64,000 nt of DNA from Isoetes taiwanensis (taxonomy: Eukaryota; Streptophyta; Lycopodiopsida; Isoetales; Isoetaceae): NCBI GenBank assembly GCA_021234155.1, contig JAJEKV010000100.1, positions 1,220,116 to 1,284,115 on the forward strand, read 5' to 3'. The notes below the pieces were generated by a model. The model made no database searches and was not told where the DNA came from. It saw nothing but the letters and a program-made list of their open reading frames with translations. The translations under genes and the position numbers were made by a program. How positions within the stretch are numbered: the stretch's first letter is position 1; every line of letters starts with the position of its first letter. Shown piece after piece: positions 1 to 10,509 of this stretch.

Positions 1-327
1 TTGGGCCCGGCAGACTCCTCTCCTCCATCTCCAGCTGCTCCCAATTCGAATTGGGGCACAAAAGCCCTAATTTGGGTGTCCAAAATGGAAACCATGCCTT
101 GCCCAATCGATTTGGGCCAAGTGGCACCCCCTTGTTGGTGCTAATTAACTAATTTAGCTTAATTAGGGTAATTAGGCTATATACTTTATAATTATCCACA
201 ATGGATTTATTAACATAGCTAAATAAAACCATTGTGGTCGATGCCCACTTAGCCAATTACCCCCTTATGTCCTAGTGACGTGTCCCGGCGTGCATACGTA
301 TACCGTATGAATGCCTGGAACGTCACA
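1..327 (-). mobile_element. LTR fragment (3' part of the + strand text of an LTR)
   Basis: The window opens inside a long terminal repeat. Bases 150-327 match the end of the LTR at 33,184-34,748 in wording: a TTAATTAG-rich run, a CCCCTTATG-like run, then GTATACCGTATGAATGCCTGGAACGTCACA. Both end in AACGTCACA. The orientation is assigned by analogy with that better-defined copy, whose polypurine tract shows it lies on the minus strand. No polypurine tract or primer site follows position 327, so this may be a solo LTR or the outer edge of an element. Confidence 0.6.
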
Positions 328-1285
328 TATGGTATAACACGATGGTGTGGATGTGGTTTAATATGCTGCTCTATTCATGTGATTCTATAGTGTGGTTGGT
401 TATTGTGGTGAACTAGCATGGCTAATTGTCACGGTAAATGCACATGGTTCGCAATGCGTTAGATTCAAATTACTATTATTATTAGTAATAATTTATTTCA
501 AATGTGCATGGTTTTGTTATGTCTTCTCTTCATGGTTATCCTTTATAAACCAGTGATGATAACCAGTAACACTTTATTGTTTAAACAATTTCAACTTTAT
601 TTAACTAAAATCTATAAGGAGTAATGTTTTGTTGTTTAAAGCATTTCAAAAATATTTAACAAACTATTAAAGAATGTGGATGGTTTCTTTTACATGTTGT
701 ACTTATTACGTCCATGTCAATATGTATGCTTTTCAGGGAGCAAGGGGATTTGAACCCCAACCATTTCCACAACTCATAAACTATTATAATCTATTTTCAG
801 AAATATGTACAAAACAAATTCAGATAAAAACATCTTACAGAAAGACCAACCTTGCACTTGTTAGTACATAAATATCAAAACAAATTGCAGCTTAAACCAA
901 TCACCTCTACTTCAGTCCAGTGATGCAATAAAGTATGGAAAGATAACTTCTTACTTTAGGCTCCTGTAAATTGTACCAAGATCTGACATATTAAAAGCAT
1001 ATAAACTCGCATATCTTCTAGCAGAAAGATTGCAAAGCTATTTTTCTCAAGCTATGTTAGAGGTCTACTTCTCAAGCTATGTTGGATCTCCTTTAGTTTT
1101 CACAGTTACAGAAAAAACCTCATCTCGGGGACATGTTGTGGCCTTAGTACATAGTGGCATACAAAATTCAATGTGTGCTTAACATCAACAATGGAAAGGC
1201 TTACCAGCCTATTACTCCAATAGCACCAAGGCGCGTAAAAGTTGACTACGAGCACTGGAAACCTTCAAAATAAGACAAATAGACG
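328..1285. other. AT-rich stretch, no gene seen
   Basis: No open frame with recognisable content. It contains diffuse GTGGTT/ATTCATGTTGG-like wording that recurs at 14.3-14.6 kb, and a short GGGGATTTGAACCCC block near 745 that resembles a tRNA T-arm but lacks a cloverleaf. Confidence 0.4.
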
Positions 1286-2060
1286 ATCGCATTGATCCGA
1301 GACATCGGATCGCCATTCTAGAATGGGAAGAGCATGCATGTCATGCATGCATGCGGGCGGCGCATGCCCGTTTTGGTTGGGAGTTCGCTATTTTAGGCGC
1401 GTTTCTGCATCCACGTCTCATCGGCGCTTCCTCTTCTCTCAGCAGTACCTTATTCTCTTTGAATTGTTTCCAGGCAGGGGAGGGGCTTCTTCCTGCCTGG
1501 TTTAGCCAATTTGGCGTATCTTTCTTGCTATCCTTTACCGGCCGTTGGCCTCGTCCTGTGACCTTCGTCCTCGATCCTAGTTTGTAAGGAAGTTCTCTGG
1601 TAGTCGGGCGCTTTGTTGGTTTCTTGCGAGTCCCATTTTAGAATCGCATCGATCCGAGACATCGGATCGCCATTCTAGAATGGGACGAGCATGCATGTCA
1701 TGCATGCATGCGGGCGGCGCATGCCCGTTTTGGGTTGGGAGTTTCGCTATTTCAGGTAGCGTTTACGCATCCCGTCTCATCGGCGCTTCCCTCTTCTCTC
1801 AGTGATTACCTTATTCTCTTTGAACCCACCCTCCCCCTTCTTTGTTTATTATATTTTGTACAAGTTCTGTTTATCATGTTTTTCCACCCGCTGGGTGATG
1901 CTTTTTTCCACCCGCTGGGTGATGCTATTCTCTGGTATGTTTTCTCGTTTGTTGTGTTGGTGATGTGCAGGTACATGTTGGCGAGCGGCATCTGTTTCGA
2001 CTTCTCCATGCGGGGTTTTGGGGGGCGATTCTCGCCTTTACGTTTGTCTAAGCCCCCTTG
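1286..2060. repeat. Tandem GC-rich repeat with GCATGC palindromes
   Basis: Two successive copies start at 1286 and about 1641 with the same wording (ATCGCATYGATCCGAGAC, then CATTCTAGAATGGGA, then nested GCATGCATG palindromes and GGCGGCGCATGCCCG). The first copy is about 355 bp. Within the second copy a 24-bp motif (TTTCCACCCGCTGGGTGATG) is itself tandemly doubled near 1880-1925. The block 1568-1640 shares AAGGAAGTTCTCTGGTAGTCGG with 63,783-63,810, so the same repeat family sits at both ends of the window. I see no coding capacity that can be trusted. Confidence 0.7.
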
Positions 2061-2134
2061 CGAAGGCTTATCACTAGGTTTTTCCTCAAAAACCCGAAAG
2101 GGCGGGGTTTTTTAATCCCGGTGATAAGCTTTCG
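2061..2134 (+). repeat. LINE-type 3' hairpin remnant
   Basis: A 14-bp stem pairs CGAAGGCTTATCAC (2061-2074) with GTGATAAGCTTTCG (2121-2134), with one G-T pair. Its loop carries GGTTTTTCCTC, AAAACCC and GGGTTTTTTAATCC. The loop text matches the 3' end of the LINE at 36.3 kb, where the stem has a different sequence but the same position. Nothing else of a LINE is visible here. Confidence 0.6.
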
Positions 2135-3420
2135 ACAGGTACATCAGCCACTCATCTATTAGCATTGTATTTTTTTGGGGTCCAAATGATATAATTGGAT
2201 TTTCCCTTTATTTTTCGTGGGTAGTTCGCATGTGTGCAGCTACCCACTGTCCACCATTGTAGAAAAATCAACCCACAAAATGGTACTCTGTATTACAAAT
2301 ATACATGTGTTCAATGCCAAAGCTGAAGCTAGTTGCAGAAAACAAAAAAGCAGACAATGCTCTATTTCATTTGCCTTGATTCACTAAACTGGGCAATAAT
2401 TTAACCATACTGATGAACATATTTTTCAAAAGTCTCAGCCGTAAGTGCAACAGCTCCCTCCTCAATATGATCAAACAGAATTTCTTCATCATCTCCATGA
2501 CTTTTAGGATTGTGGAGTGGTCCAGAGTGGAGTGCAGAACCAACAATATTCAGTTTTGGATCTATTGCAAACTTGCGAATTGTCTTTGTCAGGTTCACTG
2601 TGTTCTGGTAATAGCAGGATAAAATTAATCTAGTTCCCTGTCAACTAAAAAAACCAATACAGTGGTTCCACCTAGGGATAACGCACTTACCGTGCCCAAT
2701 ATATCACTAACGTCAACTGAGGCGAACTCACAGGACAAGGCTGGGAAACTCCATTGATTTCGGCTCCAGCCCCGTAGATGCCAAAAATTGCAGAGGGCCC
2801 TGTGTAACGGATTGTTTTAGAGCTAGAATGAAGAGAGGAATGGAGTAGCAGAGGCTATGTTACCTTCGTAATAGAGGTTGTCAGTCCCAACTTCAGCTCT
2901 CAAATGGGTTGCCAGTTAAAGGCCAGCGCCTTTGGATATGCCATCACCAAGCTTATGCGCCATCGCCAAGCAGCGCTCCATTGATGCCAAAAAATCAGCT
3001 GAGAAACCAAGCTACAAAGATAGCAAGGCGCCATGCCATGTCATGGAAAACATGGATTCAGGCAAGCGGGATGCTCCATACTTTCTAAAAACTTTATCCA
3101 GACTAGCCGGCCGCCATGCAAGCAAGAAATAAAAAAGTGTAGGGGGTCTCCAGCAGAGGGCAGCTGTGTTACACACAAATCTCATTAACTGCCGCTCTCT
3201 ATAATGATTCCTCTCTCCTTAACGTCCTGGTCCTCATCCTTTTACTCTAGGTTTTAATCTCAGCCATTCCTTCTAAAGTGCTATATCCAGTAACATTATT
3301 GTGGACCAATTTGCTATGGCCATAACAAGCATGTTATGGCCATAACAAGCGTGTTCGAATTTGCTGGTATTATCCAAAAACAGAGAAACATAGATTTTCC
3401 AAATAGGATACAGAAGAGGC
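2135..3420. other. Gene-poor stretch
   Basis: No convincing coding sequence. Short open frames at 2.4-2.6 kb and 2.9-3.1 kb have no recognised motif. At 3305-3355 GTTATGGCCATAACAAGC is nearly doubled, a motif that also occurs in the hairpin element at 16.1 kb. Confidence 0.4.
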
Positions 3421-3444
3421 GGAGATAGGATACAGAGGATAGGA

Positions 3445-3660
3445 ACAAAGATGCAGGGAAAAGATCATTCTATGGCAGCCGACAGCGGGAAAAGATGCAG
3501 GAAAAGATCATTCTATGGCAGCGGAAAGATGCAGGAAAAAGATCATTCTATGGCAGCGGGCAGATTAACTGAGATTTTAGGCGAGGATTAACTGGATTAA
3601 CTGGAGGTTGCTCTTAAATCTGCATGCTCTTAAATCTGCATGCTCTTAAATCTGCCTGCC
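3445..3660. repeat. Short imperfect tandem repeats
   Basis: About three copies of GATGCAGGAAAAGATCATTC followed by TATGGCAGCGG occur between 3449 and 3560. Three copies of CTCTTAAATCTGCATG follow at about 3611-3655. Confidence 0.7.
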
Positions 3661-3981
3661 GGTAGAAATATTTCTCAAGTTATGAAATGGTAGGAAAAAG
3701 TTCGAACATAAACAAGGAAGTCCTGTTTTCTTTCACCGGAGCTAAAAAAAAACTTTGCACATGAGCTTCAAAGAGGCCCAGGCAGTTTAGAAGGATGATC
3801 TTAGGGATCTTAGGCCAAATCTGCTGTTAAACAGTGTTTGCCGGATCTGCTGTTAAACAGTGATTGCAGAAGTTCTTGCCGGGTCTGCTGCCAAACCATA
3901 ATATGTCGTTGAATCTGTGAGCCAGCCAGTCTCTATTCCTCTTTGTCTCTACAAAAGGACTCGGCCCAGGACGTTAAGGCC

Positions 3982-4127
3982 GATAACGTCCTCCCCTCGG
4001 AGTTATGGGCCAGAAAAATGGCCCCGTGGCCATGTCGGCCGTACTGCCATACGGCCTCGGAATTTCGTGGCCACATGGCCACTCGGCCATTTTCCTGGCC
4101 CATAACTCCTCGGGAGAGGACGTTATC
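3982..4127. mobile_element. Long-hairpin MITE-like element
   Basis: The arms starting GATAACGTCCTC (3982) and ending GAGGACGTTATC (4127) pair over about 40 bases. The inner part is rich in GGCC and contains CATGGCCACGAAATTCCGAGG-type nested palindromes. It has the same plan as 16,215-16,296: GTTAAGGC, GATAAC, a GC-rich arm, TTATGGG, and the mirror image. I did not find a clean target duplication. Confidence 0.6.
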
Positions 4128-4954
4128 TACCCCATAGCGAATCAAGGAAAACAAAGGATGGATAATGCTTTAAGCTTTAGGGAGGCATCAACTGTTTGGT
4201 TCTGGTCATTTTTGTACGGAGGGAGTGGTGTTCCAATATTAGTCCTATCTCTGGTATGAGGTGTGCTGCAGTTTGAGCTTCGAATAGGTTCATTGAGCTT
4301 GTTCTATTCTATTCTATTATATGGCATAAATGATTCCGGTGTAGCACTGGGGGATCCCGTATTGAAAGAAAAAAGAAACCTAGAATGCACCAAGCGAATC
4401 AAAACATGTTGTTCGAAAACAAAAATGAAGGAAACCAAGCCAAAAAGAGCTTAAGCGAATGCTGAAATTAGTGTTAATGATGTTAGGCAAGCACCCCCTA
4501 AAATGTTTTAAATAAGTAGATTGTTCTTCAGGTAGAAGATGAATATAGAAGTAGTAGCTAAATATTTTCTTCCACTGAAAGAGGCTTCAAGAAAGAGGCT
4601 TCTGTGGTAATATATATATTTTTTACTTTCTTCAAGAAAGAAATATAATAAAACATATCCTTCAATTTTAATTGAATAAATTTTAAGAAACTATATTATT
4701 GGTTTGTATGCTTATGATTGTCCTTGTATGAAGTCCTTGTATGAAGCCTCATTGATAATTTGGATACTATAGATGATAAAGATCAAGTTAATTAATGAGA
4801 AAGTCATCTCGAGAATAATTCCCATCTTTCGAAGATCGTTATAGCATGATATTTTACTTCTCAGTACATACTTGGCCATTGGATACTAAATTGATATTGA
4901 AAAATGGAAACCATGATAAATCTTAGTTAATAGAGAAGTGTGAATTCCAAAACC
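4128..4954. other. AT-rich stretch, no gene seen
   Basis: It holds a short ATTCTATTCTATTCTATT run near 4300, of the kind that ends the LINE copies elsewhere, and no recognisable coding sequence. Confidence 0.4.
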
Positions 4955-5010
4955 ACACCACTATCCGATTGGTCTCCATGGACGATAAAAAACATTCAAT
5001 TCGATTCTAT
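4955..5010 (+). mobile_element. LINE 3' terminus remnant
   Basis: The words CCGATTGGTCTCCATGG and ACGATAAAAAACATTC match the extreme 3' ends of the LINE copies at 36.40 kb and 62.98 kb (CCGATTGG, CTC, GGACGATAAAA). Only the last 50 or so bases of an element are present, as expected from a severely 5'-truncated insertion. Confidence 0.65.
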
Positions 5011-5214
5011 GTTGGTTTTGCGCTACGGATAGCCACATCTTTTTAGGTGATATTTATGAACGATCGCCATGACAATTAGCTCAGTATTGAAACTATGCTA
5101 TAAACCGTTCGTCCTCAATACCTCCCTCCTCACTCCCATTTTCTCCATCTCCCTCCTCACTCCCATATTTATACAATTTCCTAAGACAACAAGGCTTGAA
5201 CACTCACTACATCA

Positions 5215-5216
<2 letters not shown>

Positions 5217-5243
<27 letters not shown>
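5217..5243. repeat. Oligo-T run
   Basis: About 27 consecutive T residues. It could be the poly(A) tail, read on the other strand, of a small retroelement, but no element body was identified. The flanking sequence to 6.69 kb has no gene I can support, although 5.9-6.1 kb carries GC-rich and GTTAGAGGTC-type repeats. Confidence 0.6.
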
Positions 5244-5245
<2 letters not shown>

Positions 5246-6695
5246 GAGTGTTAGGTTGTTTTTATATTGCATTTAGAAAAGATACATATTTAGTTCTGTA
5301 TATTATAACAGAGTTTGGCCTTTTTGACCGACCATGATACACACTCAAAACAAAACTGTAATACAAACTATAGAATCTCAAAGTTCACCCCAATCGTTAA
5401 GAGTTTAAAATTTGCCACCCAACTGGGCTCAGGCTTCTAGCAAGAAATCTTTATCTTGCTAATTCTTCAGCAACACAAGAATTCAATAACAGTGTGACAA
5501 GCTAAGCTAAACTCAAGGTAGACTAAGGTGCTAGGCCTTTGAAAGTCTTAGACAAGAACTGCTTCCCTAAAACGAAGGCAGCGTTTGAATTTATAAAGAA
5601 AATCCGACCTTTTGAGATATGAACTTTTATGATGGAAATAGCTGGGAAAAAGGCACATAAGAACAGATATTATTGAATCGACAGGGTTTAAGAATAGGTC
5701 GATCCTTTTTTCTCCAGATTCAAAGATCCGGAACCAGTTCGACGTCTATTACAGACGTTTTTTGTTTAACGGGTCGGGAACCCGTTATCAGCCCCGTAAC
5801 TTGCTTTAAAATATCTGCCTTCTTACATGGCTTGGCTTTTAACCTTTTAAATGATAAACTTATACCTTGACTAGCAATTTATAAAAAAAACGTGTGGTTG
5901 ATCCTGAGCCGCTCCCCCGAGCCGGTGTTTAAGCCGTAACAATCCTTCCCTTCCCGAGATTAAACGTCCGCGTTAATCTCGAGGGGAAAAAAAATTTGTT
6001 CATCCTATTTTCCTTAAGGATGTTTAGATCTACAGCCTCAGTTCCTTTAGAGGTTATAGACTTTTCATTCCAGTTCAGTTAGAAATGGCCTCAGCTCTGT
6101 TAGAGGTCTTTCACCCCATTTCAGTTAGAGATGGCCTCTAGTCAGTCAGAGGACTTGACATCTTTACAAATGTTAGTAAAGAATTTATGCCTACTACGAA
6201 TATCAATCTTTAGATATTTTCATAGGTAATTGCATTTATAATATTATAGAATTCCAAGTATAAATTTTTGAAGGTCTTTAAACGTTGCCCATTATTCTTG
6301 CAAAGTTCGCTCATATTCTTCCACAAGAGAACTGTATTCTTTTAGTTGAATCTTAGAATACTATACTGCATCAGTGGACGGGTGAAATTTGAATTTCACA
6401 AGATACCTTTGGGGTAGAAGCATAAAAGGGTGGGCAAAAAAAGTGCCAGTATTTTACATTTACAAATTCAAAATGTAAGGAAATTCCTTCCCCCAGAAAT
6501 TATTATTCTTGGAATGAATCATTAATAGGGCAAATAATTTTGAACTCTCCTCCCGCTCTCTGTTCAACCTCCCTCCCGCTCGAACCTCCATAGCCGAAAG
6601 CTTGACATCTATATTCGAACCTCCATAGCCAAGATCAGGACCTCCATAGCCAAAAGCTTGCATTTTCAGAGAGCTGAAGCACTAGGGAAGAGATC

Positions 6696-9600
6696 ATGAC
6701 GAAGCAGCTTGGAACAAAGACATCTCCAAGGAAATCTCCTCGCAACAAACCTGTAAAGCCCATGCCAAGGTCTCCCACTAGAACTGCAACCCAAAAACTC
6801 AAGAGTGGGTCTTCTTCAGACCGGGAGGTCTTGCCGCCCGAGTTTGACAAGGTAAGCATCAGGCAGCTTAGGAGCAACAATTTTGATAGCATGTTTCCAG
6901 GGCTAGTGCAGATAGTGCAGGATGTTTGGGGTTCTGAAGCCCCTGCTGTTAGGGGTTATCAAGAGTGCAGGATTAAGCCTATTTGGATGGCAGATTTTTT
7001 TTCTGTGTATGAGCACGTTTTTTGTAGGAAGGACATTGCAAATCATCACATTCCATTGTATTTTGCCCGAGCATATGCACTTCATTACAAAGGAGAAGCA
7101 TTAATTGGGATGAGGTGAAAGCAAGTGCAAGTCTTCATTCAAAAGGCTCTCAAAAAGAATCTGACCTGACAGAATTAGCTACAGTAAAGTCTTCCAATGT
7201 TAAAGCTACTAAATGTATGCCTCAAGTAGAATTGGGGCAGCAGTTGGAAATGATGAAAAGGTGGAGGGAAAGAAGAGCATTAGATTCTGCCTCCATGCTT
7301 GATGAAATACAAACTTTAAAAGAGAAAAGGAAAACAATGGAAATTGAACTGTTGAAGCATGAGAGTGATAAGAGCTTCTTGACAAGACTTGTGCAGAATA
7401 AAGATGCACAAATATGTGAGCAGTTCAGCATTATGGCAAGTTTAAAAGCAAGCGGGAAGCCAACTGATGTGCAAATGGGTTTGGCATCCCACTTAGACGA
7501 GGAGAAATCAAGTTATATTGCTGACTTAGATGCTCTAATGATTCCCATTGATTGTTTAAAGGCTGATTTGCAAGAATTAGAAGCTGCCATTGAAAAAATC
7601 AGCAAGGATTTGGAAGCTAATTCCAACTGTGAGAATAGAATAAAGGAGATGACTAAGCGTTTGAAAAGATCAGATCCGATAAGCTTGCAGCCCGGTCCCA
7701 TACTCGCAGCAAGACGGAGCGCTTCATCCTCATATATTACCAATACTTGCAGCAGTTGCAATGATTGCCTTGACTCGACCATGGTAATATCTCCACTTTG
7801 TGGTCATACATATTGTCTATTTTGTCTTGTATTCAGGGTTTCAACGACGAATACATGTGTACATGATTGTTCATGGTCCGAGGACATGCGGCACTGCTTA
7901 GGAATCCCTTCTCAAGGTACATCTATTTCTATTTTCATTACATAATTAGTTTGAGTGTACTTAGATGTAGTTAGTTTCCATCATGTACATAACTGTATTA
8001 GCATTTGATTTGGCGTGGTTTTGTCTTTATTGTAAAGAGGAAATGTATTTGCTTCTGTTCTTTACATTTACATGTGCCATGAAGTGCTTTTCTGGAATTC
8101 CTTTACAGGGTGTATTGATAGGGTGTATTGCATATGACTGTACTTTGCATTTACATGTGATCTGAAATGCATATGAATTTAGTATTTGATTTTCCTTTAC
8201 ATTCAATGTTGAATGATGTATTTGATAGGGTGTATTGATAAAATATTTTGTTCTTTACATTTTACATATGTTCTGAAATGCATTTGAATTTAGTATTTGG
8301 TTTTCCTTTACATTCTGATAGCTATGCACACTAATGTATTTCTATTTTGTTGTTACATTATCAGCAGAAAGTTTGCCTGTAGTAAAAATCTACTTGCATC
8401 TAATTAACGTTTGTTCTGTTTTGATTTGCATCTGATTGTTTTTTCTACAGATTTTGCTTCTATCTACTCGACATTTCCCCTTGATTCTGAATCAAGTGTT
8501 TACATTTCTTATTTGCTTATGATCCCAATTGTGTCAATGCAGATATGCGTAGTATCAAGAAAGCAAGAACTAAAACTGCAAGTAAACTAAACAATTCATG
8601 TTTCGTGCACTATATGCTTAAGTTCTGAATATAGCAAAATCTTATGTTGTAGGTGAAAAGAAGGATGTTGTTCGAAAGGGGTTGCATTTACCATTCTTAG
8701 ACATCCCAGTTACTGAACCTGGCACAAAAGATGCTGCTGCTATCGATGTTGAAAGTCCATCCACATCTACATCACCTTTGCGAATTGCAACAACTCATAA
8801 GCAATCAGTGCAGGATTTGGAGACCAAGGGGTACTTGGATAAAACTTCAGAAATTGTGGAAGGTAGGGTGATTACATTAAGATCGCATCTGTTGTAGTTA
8901 GAGTTCACTAATGTTCAATATTTTGCAGCAGAGGTTGTTTTCCAAAAAGAGATCCCAGCTGTTGAAGCCAAGCTGCTACTATTGCAGCAACAAGCTGAAA
9001 GCCCAGAAAGTAATTCTTTCTCCTTTTCAGGTTTTTTTTTTTTTTTTTTTGTATTTTGAAACTTACGTTGACGTGTTTACAGATAAAATTACTGAGGATG
9101 TTGGTGACGACATTGAAAAAAGCGATCCTGAAATTTCTTTGTTGAAGTTTAAGTTGAGGAAAAGTCTTGTTCTTTGGCAGGTACGTGTTTCTTTTTTTGT
9201 CTTGCTTTCAAAACATTAGAATGAAGCACTTTCTTTACTTCAGAGACTTGCGACGATTCAATGGAGCCAGATGATGTTGAAGAAGCCTTGGAGATTGCAG
9301 CCAAGGCAACAAAAAAATTTATGGTCAAAGCTGATGCCAAAATAGCTGGAAAAAAGAGAGTGCAAACCAGAGCAGGGACATCCGCTGCAAAATGGTAATT
9401 GCTAGCTTATATTTACTTAGTTATACTTCAATAGCTTATTAGATTTTACTCGTTTTGCAGGTCTAAACCACTGGAAACAGAGATTGGAAGGTATCAATTT
9501 ATGCTTTATTGTCATGGATCAATTGTTAATATGACACTAACATCTTGGATCTGATAACAGAAATGATGACAAGGATAAACTTATGGAATTCACGCCATTC

Positions 9601-10509
9601 ACGCCATTCAAGAACTGTCCGCCGGCTGAACTGAAAGTGGTTGCATCTGACATAGCAATTTTATGTGCAACTAACTCTAAAATGAGTAGCTGCCTAGTGG
9701 ATCTTTATGGTAGGTAATAACCTGGTTGTAACCGAGTTGTATTTGTTGCTATTCCTTGTCTCTAATGTTAACCTTAATCTAATCCAGGTGCTTGTATGAG
9801 ACATTGCCTTCCGAGTGGAAGCGCAAAATCTTTTTTTATCCTGCTTACAACTATATAAGGTTTAGAGAAGCTACCAGCAGCAAAAGACAGAGTGAATCAA
9901 CTGAAGGATCACTGAATGTCGTTGAAATAGTGAAATCAGAGATGAAGGGGATTGTGGTAGCTAAATGCCATCATATCCTTGTACCTATCCTTGAGAATGA
10001 CCATTTTGTGCTGGCTATTTTTACGCTCGCACCATCTGATTCCAAGATCCTACCTCCACCAGCAATTCATGTCTTGAATTCTCTTACAGGTTATGCGACG
10101 AACGAGAAAGCAATCAAAGGGTATGTAATACTTTAAGTTGTTGCTTTGGTTTTCTTCGCTATTTCAGCCTGCTAAATTTTGTGATATGTAGGCTGCACAC
10201 ACAAATGTTAACTCTATCGACCGGTCAAGTATCTAGAGGCGTCGATTTCATGAAGAGAAATAATGTTAATCGGATTCAGCAAGTAGAGGTGCCACAGCAG
10301 CCCAATTTAACATCATGTGGGTTGTATGTGATGGGATTTATGCACAAATATGTTGAAGCTCTTGTCTCTGGTACAGATATGGAAGTAAGTTGTATGCCTT
10401 CCCTTGTATGTACTGCATCTCATGTTCCTTTAAATATTTCTAACCTTATTTATTGATGTCACAGATTACATCTAAATGGTTCTCTCATGAATACGCCCTG
10501 TCACGATGA
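6696..10509 (+). CDS. Coiled-coil/RING/Ulp1-like cysteine peptidase gene, eleven exons, one apparent frame break
   Basis: Exons by GT-AG logic and phase: 6696-7916, 8543-8581, 8653-8862, 8929-9009, 9083-9180, 9246-9394, 9461-9490, 9561-9713, 9788-10120, 10192-10384 and 10465-10509 (TGA); all downstream phases agree. The protein would be about 850 residues. The N-terminus is basic and Ser/Pro-rich. A charged coiled-coil-like region lies at about 180-320. A RING-like block follows near 350-390: CNDC, ten residues, C-G-H-TY-C-LF-C, then CVHDC. The C-terminus is a C48 (Ulp1/SENP, SUMO-protease) fold: DHFVLAIF with His at 10002-10004, HVLNSL where family members usually have Asp, QQPN, then SCGLYV with the catalytic Cys at 10316-10318. 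Family knowledge suggests SUMO or ubiquitin-like processing in the nucleus; activity is uncertain because of the Asp-to-Asn change. Exon 1 switches frame near 7100, as if one base were missing. The gene may be a host gene, a young pseudogene, or derived from a Ulp1-bearing transposon. Confidence 0.75.

Noticed and set aside
735-765. Possible tRNA gene from a GGGGATTTGAACCCC T-arm-like block
   Set aside because: No acceptor, D-arm or anticodon arm at suitable distances; the similar block near 31,095 also lacks them.
6852-6900. A 49-bp intron (GTAAGC...TTCCAG) to repair the frame of exon 1
   Set aside because: Its removal shifts to the wrong frame and deletes protein-like sequence; it is also shorter than usual plant introns.
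8543-8660. KKARTKTAS in the RING-Ulp1 gene as a second H3-tail mimic
   Set aside because: It is internal, spans a splice junction and lacks the Gln and the second Arg-Lys; the resemblance is probably chance.
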